NCBI GenBank assembly: GCA_000827495.1
Contig: KN817559.1
Coordinates: 244,017 to 308,016 of the forward strand
Reading direction: 5' to 3'
Source of the DNA: Hypholoma sublateritium FD-334 SS-4
Taxonomy: Eukaryota > Basidiomycota > Agaricomycetes > Agaricales > Strophariaceae
DNA length: 64,000 nt
Shown here: positions 23,464-39,400 of the stretch, in pieces
How the letters are laid out: each line of letters begins with the position of its first letter
How positions within the stretch are numbered: the stretch's first letter is position 1
Position numbers and translations under genes: made by a program
Notes under the pieces: generated by a model
What the model saw: the letters and a program-made list of their open reading frames with translations, nothing else
What the model was told of the DNA's origin: nothing
The model's database searches: none

Positions 23464-23864
23464 GGAGGAGGAGCACGCTATCCCTACCCAAAATACGTAT
23501 GGTCGCCTGCCGGTACGTACTCCATTTCAGCCGAACTCTTCCCGTCTCATAATCTTTCTCCTCTAGGCGGCTGGTGGGTACGTCCCTCGAACTGGGCATC
23601 AAACACAGTCGTAGCTGCTGTTGGTATAGCCGCTGTCACGTTCGGCGTGTGGAACCTAAGTGCTAAGCTTGAGGTAAGCTGACTCCTGTTTGGAACACCT
23701 ATATTTACGCTTACTTGACGTCCTATTAGCGGCGCACAGTGCAACCAATCAGTCCGATACCTTCAATGCTGGTGCGTAGATCTCACGACCCTGCGCTGAT
23801 TTGTGGAATAACTCGTGGTTTCATGAAGTGGGCGAAGGAGTATGCGAAGGATGAAAAGCCTTAG
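23464..23864 (+). CDS. small single-pass membrane protein (5' exon not resolved)
   Basis: Four exons can be joined: 23464-23512, 23567-23673, 23730-23771 and 23829-23864. They read YPYPKYVWSPAGGWWVRPSNW, a hydrophobic helix TVVAAVGIAAVTFGVW, then NLSAKLERRTVQPISPIPSM and a charged end WAKEYAKDEKP. The junctions are GT-AG and in phase. The layout (tryptophan-rich front, one helix, short basic tail, about 80 residues) resembles small conserved fungal mitochondrial inner-membrane proteins, but I cannot name it. A TAG lies just upstream of the first exon in this frame, so an acceptor site there and an upstream first exon are required. The start is unknown. Confidence 0.6.
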
Positions 23865-24626
23865 AAATGGGTGGACGTTGTTAGTCACTTTCATGTGCGT
23901 ATTTAGAGGTTAACTTATCCTCTCATGTAGTACTGATTTTCCGATGCAGAAATATACCTGATAGCCGTCCCCTTCTCAAACCGCACATAGATTCCCTCCC
24001 TGCACGACTGATCTGAACGTTTGCTTCACCTTTCCAAACGAGCAGAATGATTGATATTCTACGGCGCTTGCATCATGCAGTCCCTTCTGCTTGTTCATGT
24101 GCAAATCCCCAGAAACTGGTACCATGCGGGCCAAATCTCAGTGTTACCAAAAGGTAATCGACCGGTAGTTCACGAGCGTGGTTGTACCCTGCTCTACTTT
24201 TGAGAAGCACCTGCCACGTAGACACTCCTGAAAGACCAGTGGGCATCCAATGCCTTATCCGCGGACTTTCTGTTCTATTCTCCATTACATAGGCAATTGT
24301 ATGCCGAAAGAAAAGCGGGCTCTTTCAATAGTCTCGGGGAATACAACGAGCATAAGGCTCGTTTGGGTACATTGTACAAAAATAGTGGGCATGCAACTGG
24401 AAAAAAATTGACGCCGGTAATTATATGGGAATCTCGTGCTGCCATTCGCGTGGTAAGTGTGGTATGGAGTGCGAAGGACCAACGAGGATGGGAATTGCGG
24501 TAGGCAGTAATAATAAGAAGTTGGAGTAGCGCGGTGGGGTGGTGGTAGTACAATCTATCATCTGCGCGTGCATTGTAAATGAAAAAGAGCTAAAAGGGGT
24601 GCTTTTACATGTTCCGTGGTCCCAAT
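23865..24626. other. convergent intergenic region
   Basis: About 0.76 kb between the 3' ends of the small membrane-protein gene (+) and the beta-glucosidase gene (-). No gene recognised. Confidence 0.5.
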
Positions 24627-27767
<3,141 letters not shown>

Positions 27768-29157
27768 ATGTCAACCTCTACTGGCATTGCAATACTAGGC
27801 GCCGGGTTATTTGCTAAAGAAGGTTAGTAATTTACCTATAACATAAACATTGCATTGTTCAGTTTATCAATGAACGATGTTGTATTTCCGAATATTCCAC
27901 AAACAGCGCATCTACCTGCTCTCGCCGCCCTAGGTGGCGCCGCACCACACCTAAAAGCCGTGTATTCCCGCTCCGAGAAAAGTGCCAAAGATCTGGCCGA
28001 CGCGGCTGCCGTAGCTCTCGAGCTTTCGCAGCCGCCGTCGATTTATCACGATGGGGACGCATCGTCCAACCTGGACACCCTTCTCGCGAGAGGCGATATA
28101 GCTGCGGTTATCGTCGTGCTTCCAATCACCATGCAACCCGCAATTGTTCTGAAGTCGCTTGCTGCGGGAAAGCATGTTCTGAGCGAGAAGCCTGTAGCCC
28201 CAGATGTAGCCCAAGGCCTTGCCCTGATCAAATCGTATAGGGAGCTTTATCAGCCGAAAGGCCTGATTTGGCGAGTAGCAGAGAACTACGAGGCTGAGCC
28301 GGGATATCGAAAGGCGGGCGAGATCATCCGCTCCGGAAGAATTGGAGACGTCATATTCTTCAAGACTGTCGTTGTAAATTACATCGACAAGGAATCGAAG
28401 TGGTACAAGACTCCTTGGCGAACAATCCCCGACGTCAGTGCCTCAAATTATCATTATCTCTCGATGTATTGACGCTTTTTACAGTACCAGGGCGGCTTCC
28501 TAGTAAGATTTCGAGCGAACTCTTACCTATAAATAAATATTCATAAGCTCCCTGATTTTCAGTTGGACGGCGGCGTTGTAAGTCGATCTATCCATGCCAA
28601 CATAATTATCTGATACAGAATCGTATCATTGACAGCATACTGTCGCGGCTCTCCGAGTGATGCTTCCCTATTCATTCACGCACCTATCCGGATTTGCGTC
28701 GCTGAACAAGGACTACCTCAAACCTCACGATACTATCCATGCTATCGTCAAAGCCGGCGACCATTTCCACGGCACGGCGGAAATGACTTTCGCGTCCCCA
28801 ACACAGACGCGCCCGCTCGCAGACAGCTTTGTGATAACAGGTAGCAATGGCTGGATATCAGTCAACATGGTGAACACGCCGGGTTCGTCCTCGCAAACAA
28901 TACGCATCCTTATTAAGACCGTCGTCAAACCGGAAGGAAAACCAGAAGAAGAAAAAGAAGAAGTGGTCGATATTCCCTCAAAGGGCGTTATTGCAGAGCA
29001 ACAGAGCTTCTTCGATGCAATGAAAGGGGAGGACGACGGACTTAAGCTCGGTGATCCCCTCGGCGCGCTCGAAGACGTCGCCTTCATCCAAGCGGCGCTG
29101 AACAGCAATGGGAAGCTCGCCAATCTCACGAAGCTGGTCGGCGGTGTGGAAGAGTGA
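27768..29157 (+). CDS. Gfo/Idh/MocA NAD(P)-dependent oxidoreductase (catalytic type)
   Basis: Exons 27768-27822, 27907-28433, 28485-28502 (18 nt), 28563-28577 (15 nt) and 28636-29157 give 378 aa. The N-terminus GIAILGAGLFAKE is the dinucleotide-binding loop. HVLSEKPVAPDV contains the canonical EKP motif with the catalytic lysine, unlike the Gal80-like proteins in this window. The two micro-exons encode YQGGFL and LDGGV, which together with HT form the conserved GG-(V)-H active-site motif before the C-terminal beta domain. A charged insertion PEGKPEEEKEEVVD lies in the C-terminal domain. The family oxidises or reduces sugars, inositols or dihydrodiols; the substrate cannot be assigned. Head-to-head with the beta-glucosidase, so a sugar substrate is plausible but unproven. 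Confidence 0.88.
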
Positions 29158-32100
29158 TCGCGACTTTGTCGAATCGGAGAAAGAGTTCACGAAGAATTGT
29201 AGCGTACGGTATTGTGTCGGAGAATCAGGAATGGACTTGTCGATTTGACTTGAGCTCGTAGAATGTCTACTGCTTGTACTCTATGTGTCCTCTAGAAATG
29301 AACCTGGTGGTTCCACCGTTCGAAGTTGATGCTGTTTCATGTACATATGTTGAACTTGAGGTCAGCGACTAATGTAATTGAAACGCACAAGCTGTAAGCG
29401 TAAAAACAACTTTCACAACGCCTGATAGAAGCTTCACCTCCTACCTCCTCTTCATTTCTGTCTCTAGTCATGACACCGGTTACTCTTCTATACTTCTGCA
29501 TGTAGGAGAAAACGGACCAAATGTCTAAATTATCTCAAATTATTTCGTACGGGTGCAAACACATATCGCGATATTAATCCGCCAGGCCCTGCTCGCCCGA
29601 TCACCGCGATCTATGCAGGTAAAATAATGAGGAAGGCTCCATTCCAACATCTATTTGGCCACGCCCCGCACTCCAAGCCCCACGGCGTGTGTGCGTAAGC
29701 CGACGCAACGCTCCCCGCGCGAGCTGGACGAGTCTTCTCCTACAGCTCCTGGCGGCGTCGCTGGGCCCTGGGGCTAGCTCTGATCGGATAAACCTCGCAC
29801 ATGTCGTCATTACCGAGCTGACATCCGTCGCTCACTCAAGCCCATTCCGCCAGGTTCTTTGATCATGAGGCGGGAATCCCCTGAGTACTGTGAGTGCTGG
29901 GCGCCAGGTTCCCCATTGTGCTGGAATTTGCTGAGAATAGATTGCGCCGCCGCCGCTTAATTTTGGGTTAATTACATATTTTAATTGCCATGTAGGTCTG
30001 AAATAGTTGATTCTACAACGAAGATCACTTTCCCAACCCTGCCTACGCGTGCGCGCACCTCTCTGTATGCCGTGCGCCTGAGCGAGCACGCTCTGCCTCT
30101 AAGAATAGCGCCTGGCACCATATTTAGCAGGCGAAGTGGGTGGTATAACGTATACAATGACCCGCCTTCCCCCATCTAAACTTCAAGCCGCTTCGTAAAT
30201 CAGGCCAGCGTCACCCGCAAGTGAGTATTTATTTCCTTCGAAGGAAGCCTGCGCTCACACACTATCGCGGTCGTGGGACTATATAGTATAACCGCGGCAC
30301 TGGTAGACAGAGCCAGGATGGAGACATGTGGATCCGTAGGCGCACAGTCAGTTTTGTGGCACATACGCATGCAGATTAAGTAGCAGTGGCGAACAAGGAC
30401 GCCGGCCATCCACAAAGACCCGGTACCGAGAAATTTTCTGAATAACAAAGGTGCTCCGGTGCGCATTCACACCGTGAATAAGCAAATATAGTGCGTATGT
30501 GTGAGTATAAAACGCCTTCTATGTCGGTCACTCCAATAAGTATACGCCAGAGCAGTCAGGTGCATGTGCCGCCGCAGTCGTACTGCCACCTCCGCATAAC
30601 CACAGGAACGTGTTGGACGTTCTCCACGCTAATAAAAGCGCTGGGTGACATTGTGTGTTTGCCTAAATCTTTCTCCGCGTGGAATGGAAAGATAGGACGA
30701 ATGCATGCGGTGATAGAAGCGACGCAATCTGCATCGTCAGTGGGGTTGAAAGAAACTATTGCCGGATTTGCCACTTGTGATGGGGATGGGAGGTGGGATT
30801 GAACAATTGTGGATGCAATGTGCCCAGGTTTATGTATCCGTTTCTAGGGTCGAGTGGAACACGAAAAGTAGATCCTTCCAACACAAGTTCAGTGCGGGGT
30901 TCAATATATCGTTTATCCGCAAGACTCTGTGGCGGCGGTAGGCCGTGTATCCTAAGTCCCAAACGGACAGTGAATAGTACTCTGATTTTTTGTATGAGAC
31001 ATGTCAGATGTGACGAGTGCGGATACGGAAGTTAATGTTGAAGAGGACCCGTATGCCTGCCTTGTGTGCGAACATAAAGACCGTGCTGAGATGCGTTGTA
31101 TCGAGGATTCAGAGGATTCAGAAGCTCGAGCCAGAACCGATGACGACGGGACTATGATTTCAATCCACGCCCATGAGTACTAGCCAACGGCAAATCATCG
31201 AAGTCTTGGGCTGAGAAATTCGAGCAGCGCCCACAGGTAGATACATCCATATCAAATTTATAAAGCGTCCATTCCGAAGTGCTTATTGGAACATCCCACC
31301 ATTGACTTCGATGTCCGCCGAAATTAAAATCATCACTTCCGTTGCGCCTTCGCGCCTCGAATAACGGCTACAAGAATAACTAAAACACTGCTTATCGCGA
31401 CAGGAAATGCGCTCCCAATCATAGCCCCATCGAGGCCAGAGGTGAGGCCGTATGTTGGGATGTGAGAATACAAAAGGGTATATTCTCCGAGGTATTGAGG
31501 AGCCGCCAAGAAGTCTATGCAACTGGACATCGCGCTGGTGTCCGCCCGACGCAGTGAACCGTCTGTTCACTTTGACTCCACCACAGATCTGGAAGGCTGA
31601 GAAGAGAGGTAGCCATAAATGGATGCCAGAGCCATAGAAACGATGGAGACGGTCAATAGACCGCTACGCATACCAGAAGTGGATCTAAAAATGATATTCT
31701 CTGCTGAAAAGGTCTTCACAGCGTCCGAAATGGCGTCCGGGGCGGCAATAATATAGGGCTATGTATACCTGGCGCACCCTAGGTTTGGACGCGCTCAGAC
31801 ACAGAAATAGGTATGTTTGAGAATTGTTTGTCCGAGGTTACCGACAAGTTGAGACTATGCCGGCTTAAGAATTGATGGCTGCGCACGCAACTGTCAATTT
31901 TCTTGGCTAGAAAGAGCCCTTATGATATGGAGTGACTGCATAGAAATCCACATGAGCCCCCGAGATAGAGTCAGAGTACAGATCGCGCAGCTCGAGCAGG
32001 GAGAGTAGCAGGATGGAAGGTTTTGAGCACGGCCGTCTGTGCAGCTAGGTACAGTCTTTCATAGCACAGCGCTTAGCATCAGAGAAAAACCACAAGACAA

Positions 32101-32657
32101 TGCGACAAGGCTCATATGTGTCAGAGTCGTTGGCGCACTGTATCTGAGCTCGTGAATTAATCGGCCAGGAGGTCGAATACGACGCTCAGGTCAGCCAGAC
32201 CTAGCGACTCAGAACAAGCTCGGAATTGGGTGATGACTGTCGATCCAAGGCAATATCTGCTTCGATAGTGAGCAGCTGGTGGCTGGTAAGAATTCTACGC
32301 ACACGAGGAGGAATAAAAACGTAAAAATTGAAGGAACTCGGCACTGCATGTTTATCGCAAGTACTCAGTCGATGTGGTTTGAGTTGAAGGGCGTGCCGCA
32401 GCCACCATTGGCAGTGGTTGCATATTTAGCGACAAATTTAATTACATAATTATATAGTTCAAAGTCAGCATGACTTATATCAGAGTTCACTAGTTCAGTG
32501 ATTTACTAACTCATAAGTATGTGTGACCGGTGATAGCCCAATATCAATATTATTAATATTTATTTCGAAGTCGTGCCCGAGTTTCGAACCACCACGCCGC
32601 AGCCTCCTGTTCCCTATCCCAGCGTTCTTATCATATAAATCACTTTGGTCCAGCCTC
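29158..32657. other. long gene-poor region
   Basis: About 3.5 kb without a gene I can support. A minus-strand ORF at about 31333-31530 has a hydrophobic end (FPVAISSVLVILVAVIRG) and is preceded in another frame by YGYLSSQPSR. It could be a remnant of a multi-pass membrane protein gene, but the family is not recognised. No tRNA, tandem repeat or transposon end was recognised. Confidence 0.4.
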
Positions 32658-33475
32658 ATGCCCCCTCCTGGACCACCACCAGGAAGTTACTCACCCCAAA
32701 TGTCCGCTATAGGGTAAGAATTACCCGTCGTTTCCCGCCACCACACGTAATGATTCGGACTGCAGAAACCGAAATATCACCATGGACTTCACGAAGGGGA
32801 TCGCAACAGAGGTACGAATCCTGTTGCAGGAGATCGGGAAACTTCGCGACGAACGGCGACAACTACAAGCGTATGTCCAGACTGTTGTCTACATGAAAGA
32901 GCTCGGTGTTGATCTCCTCGATTACGAAGCGAAATCTCAGAGCTTATGTCGGTTAGGTCCAAGTTCAGCGCCAACGGCGAATTCCAACCGGAGTGGCGGC
33001 TCCCTGCTCCTGTACGTGCAGTATGGAGGAACGATCTAAACGTGTATCACTGAGATGTTCGGCCAGGCAATCGAGGCACCTCCCCCAGAGCCACTACCCG
33101 GGATGGAGGAGGTCGTGCCACAAGCAAAGCCAGGCTGGCGCGTCGTACACAAGCGCCCTGAGAGGAAGGCAAGGACCACTCCCAAGATTACAGGCCCGCC
33201 TGCACCAGCACCCCTCGCACTCCCCGAGCCGCCGAAGCCGGAGGCGCCTGCTTGGACACAATGGCGACGTGAGCTCAACTTTGATCTTGTGTTTGTCCCA
33301 ACTAAAATCATCCGATAGCAAACCCCCTTCTTGCCCCCACCCCACACATGGGCTCAACACCGGCACCGATGACCCCACCTACTCGGAATGGCCTTTTCGG
33401 TGCGGACGATTCTTGATTTGTGTAGCCACATATCTCAATCATTTCGCAGGACCCTCTACGCCACCGCCCAAGTAA
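32658..33475 (+). CDS. proline-rich coiled-coil protein, unnamed
   Basis: Six exons (32658-32713, 32766-32870, 32930-33011, 33055-33268, 33319-33399, 33450-33475) join in phase to 187 aa although most individual frames are closed. The protein starts MPPPGPPPGSYSPQ, continues with a predicted coiled coil (ATEVRILLQEIGKLRDERRQ then LQAEISELMSVRSKF), and has a proline-rich basic middle (PPPEPLPGMEE, KPGWRVVHKRPERKA, GPPAPAPLALPEPPKPE). It ends with GLFGPSTPPPK. All five introns have GT-AG ends and are 48-59 nt long. This type of small protein is recurrent in Agaricomycetes, but no function is known to me. It likely acts through protein contacts (coiled coil and PxxP stretches). Confidence 0.75.
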
Positions 33476-34165
33476 TCCACTCCTCCATTCCAGCTGCACC
33501 CGGACATCTGCGGTCACTGGGCGGATAGTGAGAGAGTGAGAGATTTCGACCATGATTCTCCAAGCTACCATGGCTCTTTGTCTATTTTTGCTATATATAG
33601 TTTCCTTTTTGCTTGTTGTACATTCACAGCTTATTGCCTTTCCGGAGCCCGATTACTTCTTGATCCTCTGTTTTCCTTGCCTCTCACGGACCGTTTGTAC
33701 TCCTTTCGGTATCGGCGTACCTGTACATATAATACACCATACTAAGAATCTTAGTGCCCTCGGAACTAACGAAATTTCAATGTATAATTTTCTATTGGAG
33801 ATCTATTGACGAGATCACATTTCCTTTGCAACTCAAAACAACGAAAATTCTCAAACTCGGAGCAAACTTATCGTGCCATGCGTATCTCAAAAAGTAGGCT
33901 AAAGAGGTGATGGAACAACAGCAGAATATGATTTTCTGGATCTTGATGAGGGCTCATGCACATGCACGCAGGCCGTTATTATGGGTCGCCATAAATTATT
34001 TACAATATTGTTCACATTCTCAATATGAGCGGCAATGATTAAGTATAAATTCAACATGCCACTCTGTGCTTTCCCTCCTTTTTCTTGCCTTTTTCTTTGC
34101 TTTTCATGTTGCAGTACTTACTTACATTATTATTTTGTTATTATTTGCGGAAAGGTGTTCTGAGA
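33476..34165. other. intergenic region
   Basis: AT-rich flank between the coiled-coil protein gene and the inferred 3' end of the DIRS-order retrotransposon. Nothing recognised. Confidence 0.5.
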
Positions 34166-34315
34166 CTAATCTCGCCGGGGCGAGTCAGTCGAAGTCGCTA
34201 CCCGAGAGCAGTTTCACGCGGTGGTAGCGGGTGACGCGACTCTGCCCTGTGACCAGCGACAGAGCCCGCGAGAACAAAAAATGGAATTTGGACGCAGTCG
34301 AGAGAGGGTATGAGA

Positions 34316-35338
34316 CTATGAATGGAAAGGGTTTGTTGGATGAAGGTTTGAAAGACGTGCAGAGGTGTAAAGTAGGGCGGCAAGCAGGGCGGGATGTTTC
34401 CGGATATACGCTTCGAAAGCGTCCGATTTCCAGCGACCGATAGCTTGGATAATGTTCGGAGGGACACCAAGAGAGGCTAGGTACGTTGCGCCACCCGGGC
34501 GGAAAGAGTGGCCGCCGGGGTTGTCCGTGAAATGACGGCGCAACATGCGCATAAACCAGGATCGCTGTGGAATGGACCCGTCTTCGCGAAGCCAAAGCTC
34601 AGGGTTGTAGGGGAATTTAGCATCACGGCGAGCCAAATAGGACGCAAAGGCGGACATGCACTGATTGCCCACGTTTGATCTGTGATAAAGCACACGACTA
34701 CCCTCAAAAAGGCGGACGGCCTTATGCCCAGGTAGAGTAAACTCGTAGGTCGCGTCAGACAGGGCGACCGAGGACCGTGGCACAACCTTGTGATAGTCTT
34801 GAAGAGAGCGTTTGTCCGGCCATACACTCTCGCCGATTCGGAGGAGGCCATGGAAAGATGAGTGACAGATGGCGAGGAAGAGGGAATCATCATATGAAGA
34901 TGAGTTAGCGATCGACGTGTGGAGGTCGCCGATTTCATCGAATGTGATGGCGCGTTTGCGGTTGACACCGACGGCGCGAAGTTTCGTGCATCCGGTCAGC
35001 GTGCGCGTGACAATTTGGGAGCGGCGGGCTTCACGCACATTTGGGAAAAAAATTTCGAGCTGGTTGCAGATACCGGACAGGTAGGATTTCACGGTGTTGG
35101 GTTTGACGTGGTCGGGGTGACACATGTACACGACAAAAAAGCTGAGTGTGTCTGGTGTGGGGTCAATTGGAAAATTGTGATTGCGACAGAAAGAGACATA
35201 AGAATGCAGAGCTGAGGTGTACGAGGCGATGGAGGAGGGTTCCAGCGCGAATCCAAGAGCAATGGCTCGCTCGTGCTCGAGCCGCTCCAGGGACCAGACC
35301 TCCCTAGTAGGCTGCCTGGTCGAGATCGGGAAGTTCAT
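34316..35338 (-). CDS. tyrosine recombinase of the DIRS-order element
   Basis: An uninterrupted 340-residue ORF. The N-terminal SAM-like DNA-binding domain includes SYTSALHSYVSFCRNHNF and a typical basic patch near LRAVGVNRKRAI. The catalytic domain shows the first arginine in HGLLRIGESVW, the HxxR box in HSFRPGGATYLAS, the GRW position in IQAIGRWKSD, and the tyrosine in FEAYIRKHP. All catalytic positions of phage-integrase-type recombinases appear present. In DIRS elements this enzyme inserts the circular cDNA by strand exchange, so no target duplication is expected. Although its partner genes are broken, this ORF is open, and it could in principle still act in trans. Confidence 0.88.
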   Translation of the reverse strand: MNFPISTRQPTREVWSLERLEHERAIALGFALEPSSIASYTSALHSYVSFCRNHNFPIDPTPDTLSFFVVYMCHPDHVKPNTVKSYLSGICNQLEIFFPNVREARRSQIVTRTLTGCTKLRAVGVNRKRAITFDEIGDLHTSIANSSSYDDSLFLAICHSSFHGLLRIGESVWPDKRSLQDYHKVVPRSSVALSDATYEFTLPGHKAVRLFEGSRVLYHRSNVGNQCMSAFASYLARRDAKFPYNPELWLREDGSIPQRSWFMRMLRRHFTDNPGGHSFRPGGATYLASLGVPPNIIQAIGRWKSDAFEAYIRKHPALLAALLYTSARLSNLHPTNPFHS

Positions 35339-36448
35339 GATAGCGCAGCCCCCAGCAGCAATTGAGGGGGTTGAAAGTCATTGATGACGAGGTACGGGCG
35401 ATACATGTGCGCGGTATTGTTGTCGAAGCGAGACAGAGCGTCAGCTACAACGTTTTGCTCACCGGCCACGTGAGCCACACGAAGTTGGCAGCCGAAACGA
35501 AGCATGAGGTCGGCGGCCGTCAGTGCGATGGGATTCTCATCTACCGGCGCACGAAGTGTGCGGAATAGACCACACGTGTTAGAGCTGTCAGAGTAGATGA
35601 CGACACGTTTGGGAGGGGGGGCGGTTGTGTGGAGAATCCAATGGAAAGCGGAGAGGACAGCATAAGCTTCGTAATAATAAATGAGGTGTGACGAAGACCC
35701 GGGCGCGATGCGTGTTTGGAAACCAACGTCCCAGTGGCTGGGAAGCCAAAACCCCATACCATACGCGGTAACGCGCAGGCGTCAGACATAAGGGTGTAGT
35801 CGGCGTCGTCGAGGGGCCACTCAAGGGCGTTCATGAAGTAAACGCCCGAGCAAGATTGCAGGTGATTTGCTGCCCAACGAAGTTCCATGCAGATTGCGCG
35901 GTTGACGTAGATTTCAGCATGGGGGATGAGCTTCCCTTTCATCTTCACGTACAAAGCGCATAAGCAAGGGCGGAGGAGAGGAAATACGTTGAAGAAATAA
36001 TTGATCCATCCAGCGAGGATTTGAAAGTCGGAGAGCTTGGGGCGACGACCGATCACCGCGAATTCAAGAATTGCGCGGATAAGGTCATGGCGGGCTTCGT
36101 CCGACATGGTAACGGACATCGCATTGGCGTCGATTTCGAAACCGATGATCTTCAAAACGCGCCCGGAAACCTGCAGCCTGCTTCTCTTCCTTGTGAGGGA
36201 TGCCGAGCTCATCCCAAAGTAGCAGGAGCTGTGTTTGTTTCCGTGGCAGGAACTTCTGATAGGGCGGGTACCATAGGACTTCTATCGCCAGCTCGAACGA
36301 GTAGACATCATCAACCCAACACATCAGGTCGTCGATGTGCCGCATGTGGCATGCGATCCAGAGGACCAGAGAGAAGAAACAGCCCCATATGCCACCGGAG
36401 CCACGACCACCGAAATTGTTCGAGTGGTCGATGAACCACCGAGAGGCA
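35335..36448 (-). pseudogene. DIRS reverse transcriptase 3' part and RNase H, frameshifted
   Basis: Begins right after the hAT insertion with ASRWFIDHSNNFGGRGSGG, followed by the catalytic WVDDVY box of the reverse transcriptase (near 36299-36318). Frame then shifts to KIIGFEIDANAMSVTM (thumb) and again near 35750 to YYEAYAVLSAFHWILH and VVIYSDSSNTC, an RNase H core with the DS and EQNVVADALSRF motifs characteristic of DIRS elements. At least two frameshifts prevent a continuous product. The end overlaps the start of the recombinase by 4 bases. Confidence 0.82.
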
Positions 36449-36456
36449 ATGTGAAC
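36449..36456. repeat. hAT target-site duplication, left
   Basis: ATGTGAAC directly outside the left terminal inverted repeat; identical to 40795-40802. Confidence 0.92.
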
Positions 36457-39400
36457 TAGTGTTGCCGAAGTCTGGTCAAGTCCGGCTGCAGTTCGGCTTG
36501 CCCAGTTTTGGTAGTAATTTGATGACCAAGCCAGACGAACTCTAAATGTCATTGTCGGTTTGGGTTCAAACCGGTCGGTAACCAGTCAAACTGCAGCTTC
36601 ATAGCTTAATTCGGAATCGGAGTTTAAATATGTATATCTACTCGACGGTCGACATCAATGATTGTACATACNNGTTAATATCTTNGGGAACCATGATTTC
36701 CTCGTCCATAGTAGATATAATGAAGTCAATAACATCTTTGNGGGATGTTCCCTGNNAGAAATCAATTGATCTGCCTGATTTGAGTGTGAATTTCAGCATT
36801 TGCAACATCTCCATCAATTCTTCATGGATGTTATTGCGGNGGTCAGTCATTGTCTCTTTCGCAGATGAGAATACCCGCTCGCAAGGCACAGCAGACCCTT
36901 GGATAGCGAGGTAATCCAGTGCGGCTAAAAATAATGTTGGGTAACGAAGCTGAGATTCCTAAACTCACGGTCAGATTTCTGCATCATCTGTCTGAGAACT
37001 TATAAGTTATAAGTACTCACTTCCCAATAAACAAGGCTAGCTAATGTTGAGAGNGGCTCTCCAAGATATGCTTCGATCTCAGCATCAAGTGATCCATTCT
37101 CAGGGTTAATTCTCCCTGCCAACCCAAGGATCTCATCAGCTGTGCGATGAGCATTTGCATTTCGAAGCGAGCGCCCCAGTCTNGCAGCCCTCGGCCGGCG
37201 CGGCGTGTAGTTATTGGGGCGTACAGGGTGCTGGACAGCTGAGCCCTCCCGAGCATCTGGTGCATGGGATGTGGCAGAAAGTGGGGATGTGCGAGTACGT
37301 CTCTCNAAATATGGAAGCAACTTGATAAGATGTTAATTTAATAATAGATCAGTCTAAAAATATATGATACTTACCGTGNGGCGCAGGAGAGCCATAGCTT
37401 CGTCGCGCTCNTCTGAGGGAACGTACTTGAACTTCATTGATGGATTGAGTACTAGTAACAAGTTAACTATTAATTCCAATATGAGTCTCAAGCATAGAAT
37501 ATTACGTACCCATGGAAATTGTATAAGCAGGGACANGCTCTATCCGNGAGGCATAGCTTTCAAGCTTATCAATACCATCTTGAATGATATCTGCATAGAT
37601 CGGTCCNCAATCAATCTGGAGACTCTCCCACATTTTGATCATTGCGCTGAATCCAGGAATAGCATTGCACAGTGTGGGGGTTTTCTCCGCCGAGAGTTTT
37701 TGTTGGAATGCATCCGGTATGAGAAGAATCTCGCGCACAACTGCAAGAGCATCCCATTCGGGCTCTGTGAGCTTGTACCGATTTAAATCTTCAAATTCCT
37801 GTGAGCTGGTACACGCGTCAAGTGGCTATCAAATTAATTATTAGCATNGACAATGTATTGATCAAATTTGAATACATTATACCATTTCAAGAGTAAGCGC
37901 CCGTTCAATCATGTACAAAGTTGACGACCACCGTATCTCTACATCTCGCAGGAGTTGCAGATCAAACCCATGCTGCTTGGATATATTCGAGAAATGTTGA
38001 CGACGCAGGGATGACACCCGAATCTGATAATAGACTTTGATTTATTATCTATGGCAGTTTCAAGGGACCTCACTTACTGCTCGAATCAATGCATGAAGAG
38101 TGCTGATTGGATTATTGATAGATCCAGGCACAATTGTGCCATTGGTTGCATCATCAAGTTCAACATATTGTGTGCGTGCGAGTGCAGTGAGAACAGCTTT
38201 ACATGCCAAATTCACGATGTGGGGAAAACACCTATTGATTTCGACGCAAGTGGTTAGCCAAGCATTCCGGCGCTAAGATAATTTAAGTGTACCTGATGCG
38301 ATTATCTATTCGATCAAATGCTATACCACGTGCAAGTAGCTCGCGCTCAAGCCCAGACATCAGACTGTCGTTGTTGGATGCATTGTCCATCGTGACCCAT
38401 CCAATCTAAGAAACAAATAGTCAGTAATGGTGAANATACCAACATTCAATGTAACTGACCTTCAATNTAATTCTGAGGCGGTCAAGAATATATAGAAGCG
38501 CTTGTGCAAGGTGCTCNCCAGTGTGACTTCCAGGAACGCGATGGAAGCCAATCAATTCAGCACGTAATTTGAGATGATATTGGGCACCACGCGCAGTCTG
38601 AACTGTCTCCGTCTCTATCCAGTGTGCGGTGACGGCCATAAATGGCGACAGATTTGGGTCAGACCACATATCTGTTGTCACGGAGATTCGTCCCAAAGCA
38701 TTCTGCAGATAATTGTTGAAAATAATGAGTGAAATAGTTAATGAGATAATTTACCTGGAGTTCGGTCTCAAGACCAGCCATGTGACTATCCCAGACATCC
38801 TTGACGTGATTCCGTATTGTTGTCCGGTGTGGAATATCAGAATCCTTGAGCTCGCTCCTCAGCAGCATAAAAATACGGCGCAGATGAGGGTTCTCAATCA
38901 CATTCAGTGACTAAGTAACCATTGAAATGAGTCAAAATATTAATGATAGTCTTTGGGAACATGCGCACCTGATCATCNGCAATTATGAATTGGGTAATTG
39001 CATCAACAAAGGCCTCATGCGAGAAGTCCCCGAGATNGGCTGGGCGATCAGATCCTTCAGAGTGCACACCTCCCTGTTGTTTCCNTGCACGATATTCTGC
39101 CACTGGGCCCTTTGCATTTTGTGCGGTGATCTCAATGTTGAATGTGTCGCACCCCTCAACCCAGACGTCAAGATGATAAGTAAATAGGTGAGTGCNTAAA
39201 GAACTTGTTCCCGTCTCTAAGCTAAACTTAAATACATCGTGTTCTGTGTGAATAGTCTTCTCGTGTCTGGATTAAATATAGAGTCTTTTAGTCGGAATGA
39301 ATATCTCAAGTACACATGGACTTACTGGCAAAATTTACAGAAGCGGCCGCCTTCTGCAGTGTCAAAAAATGGCCACACATCCTTGGCGCCCCTCTTCTTT

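Noticed and set aside
31333..31530. Small membrane-protein gene
   Set aside because: Hydrophobic stretch only, no start context, splice partners or recognised family; mentioned only as a possible remnant.
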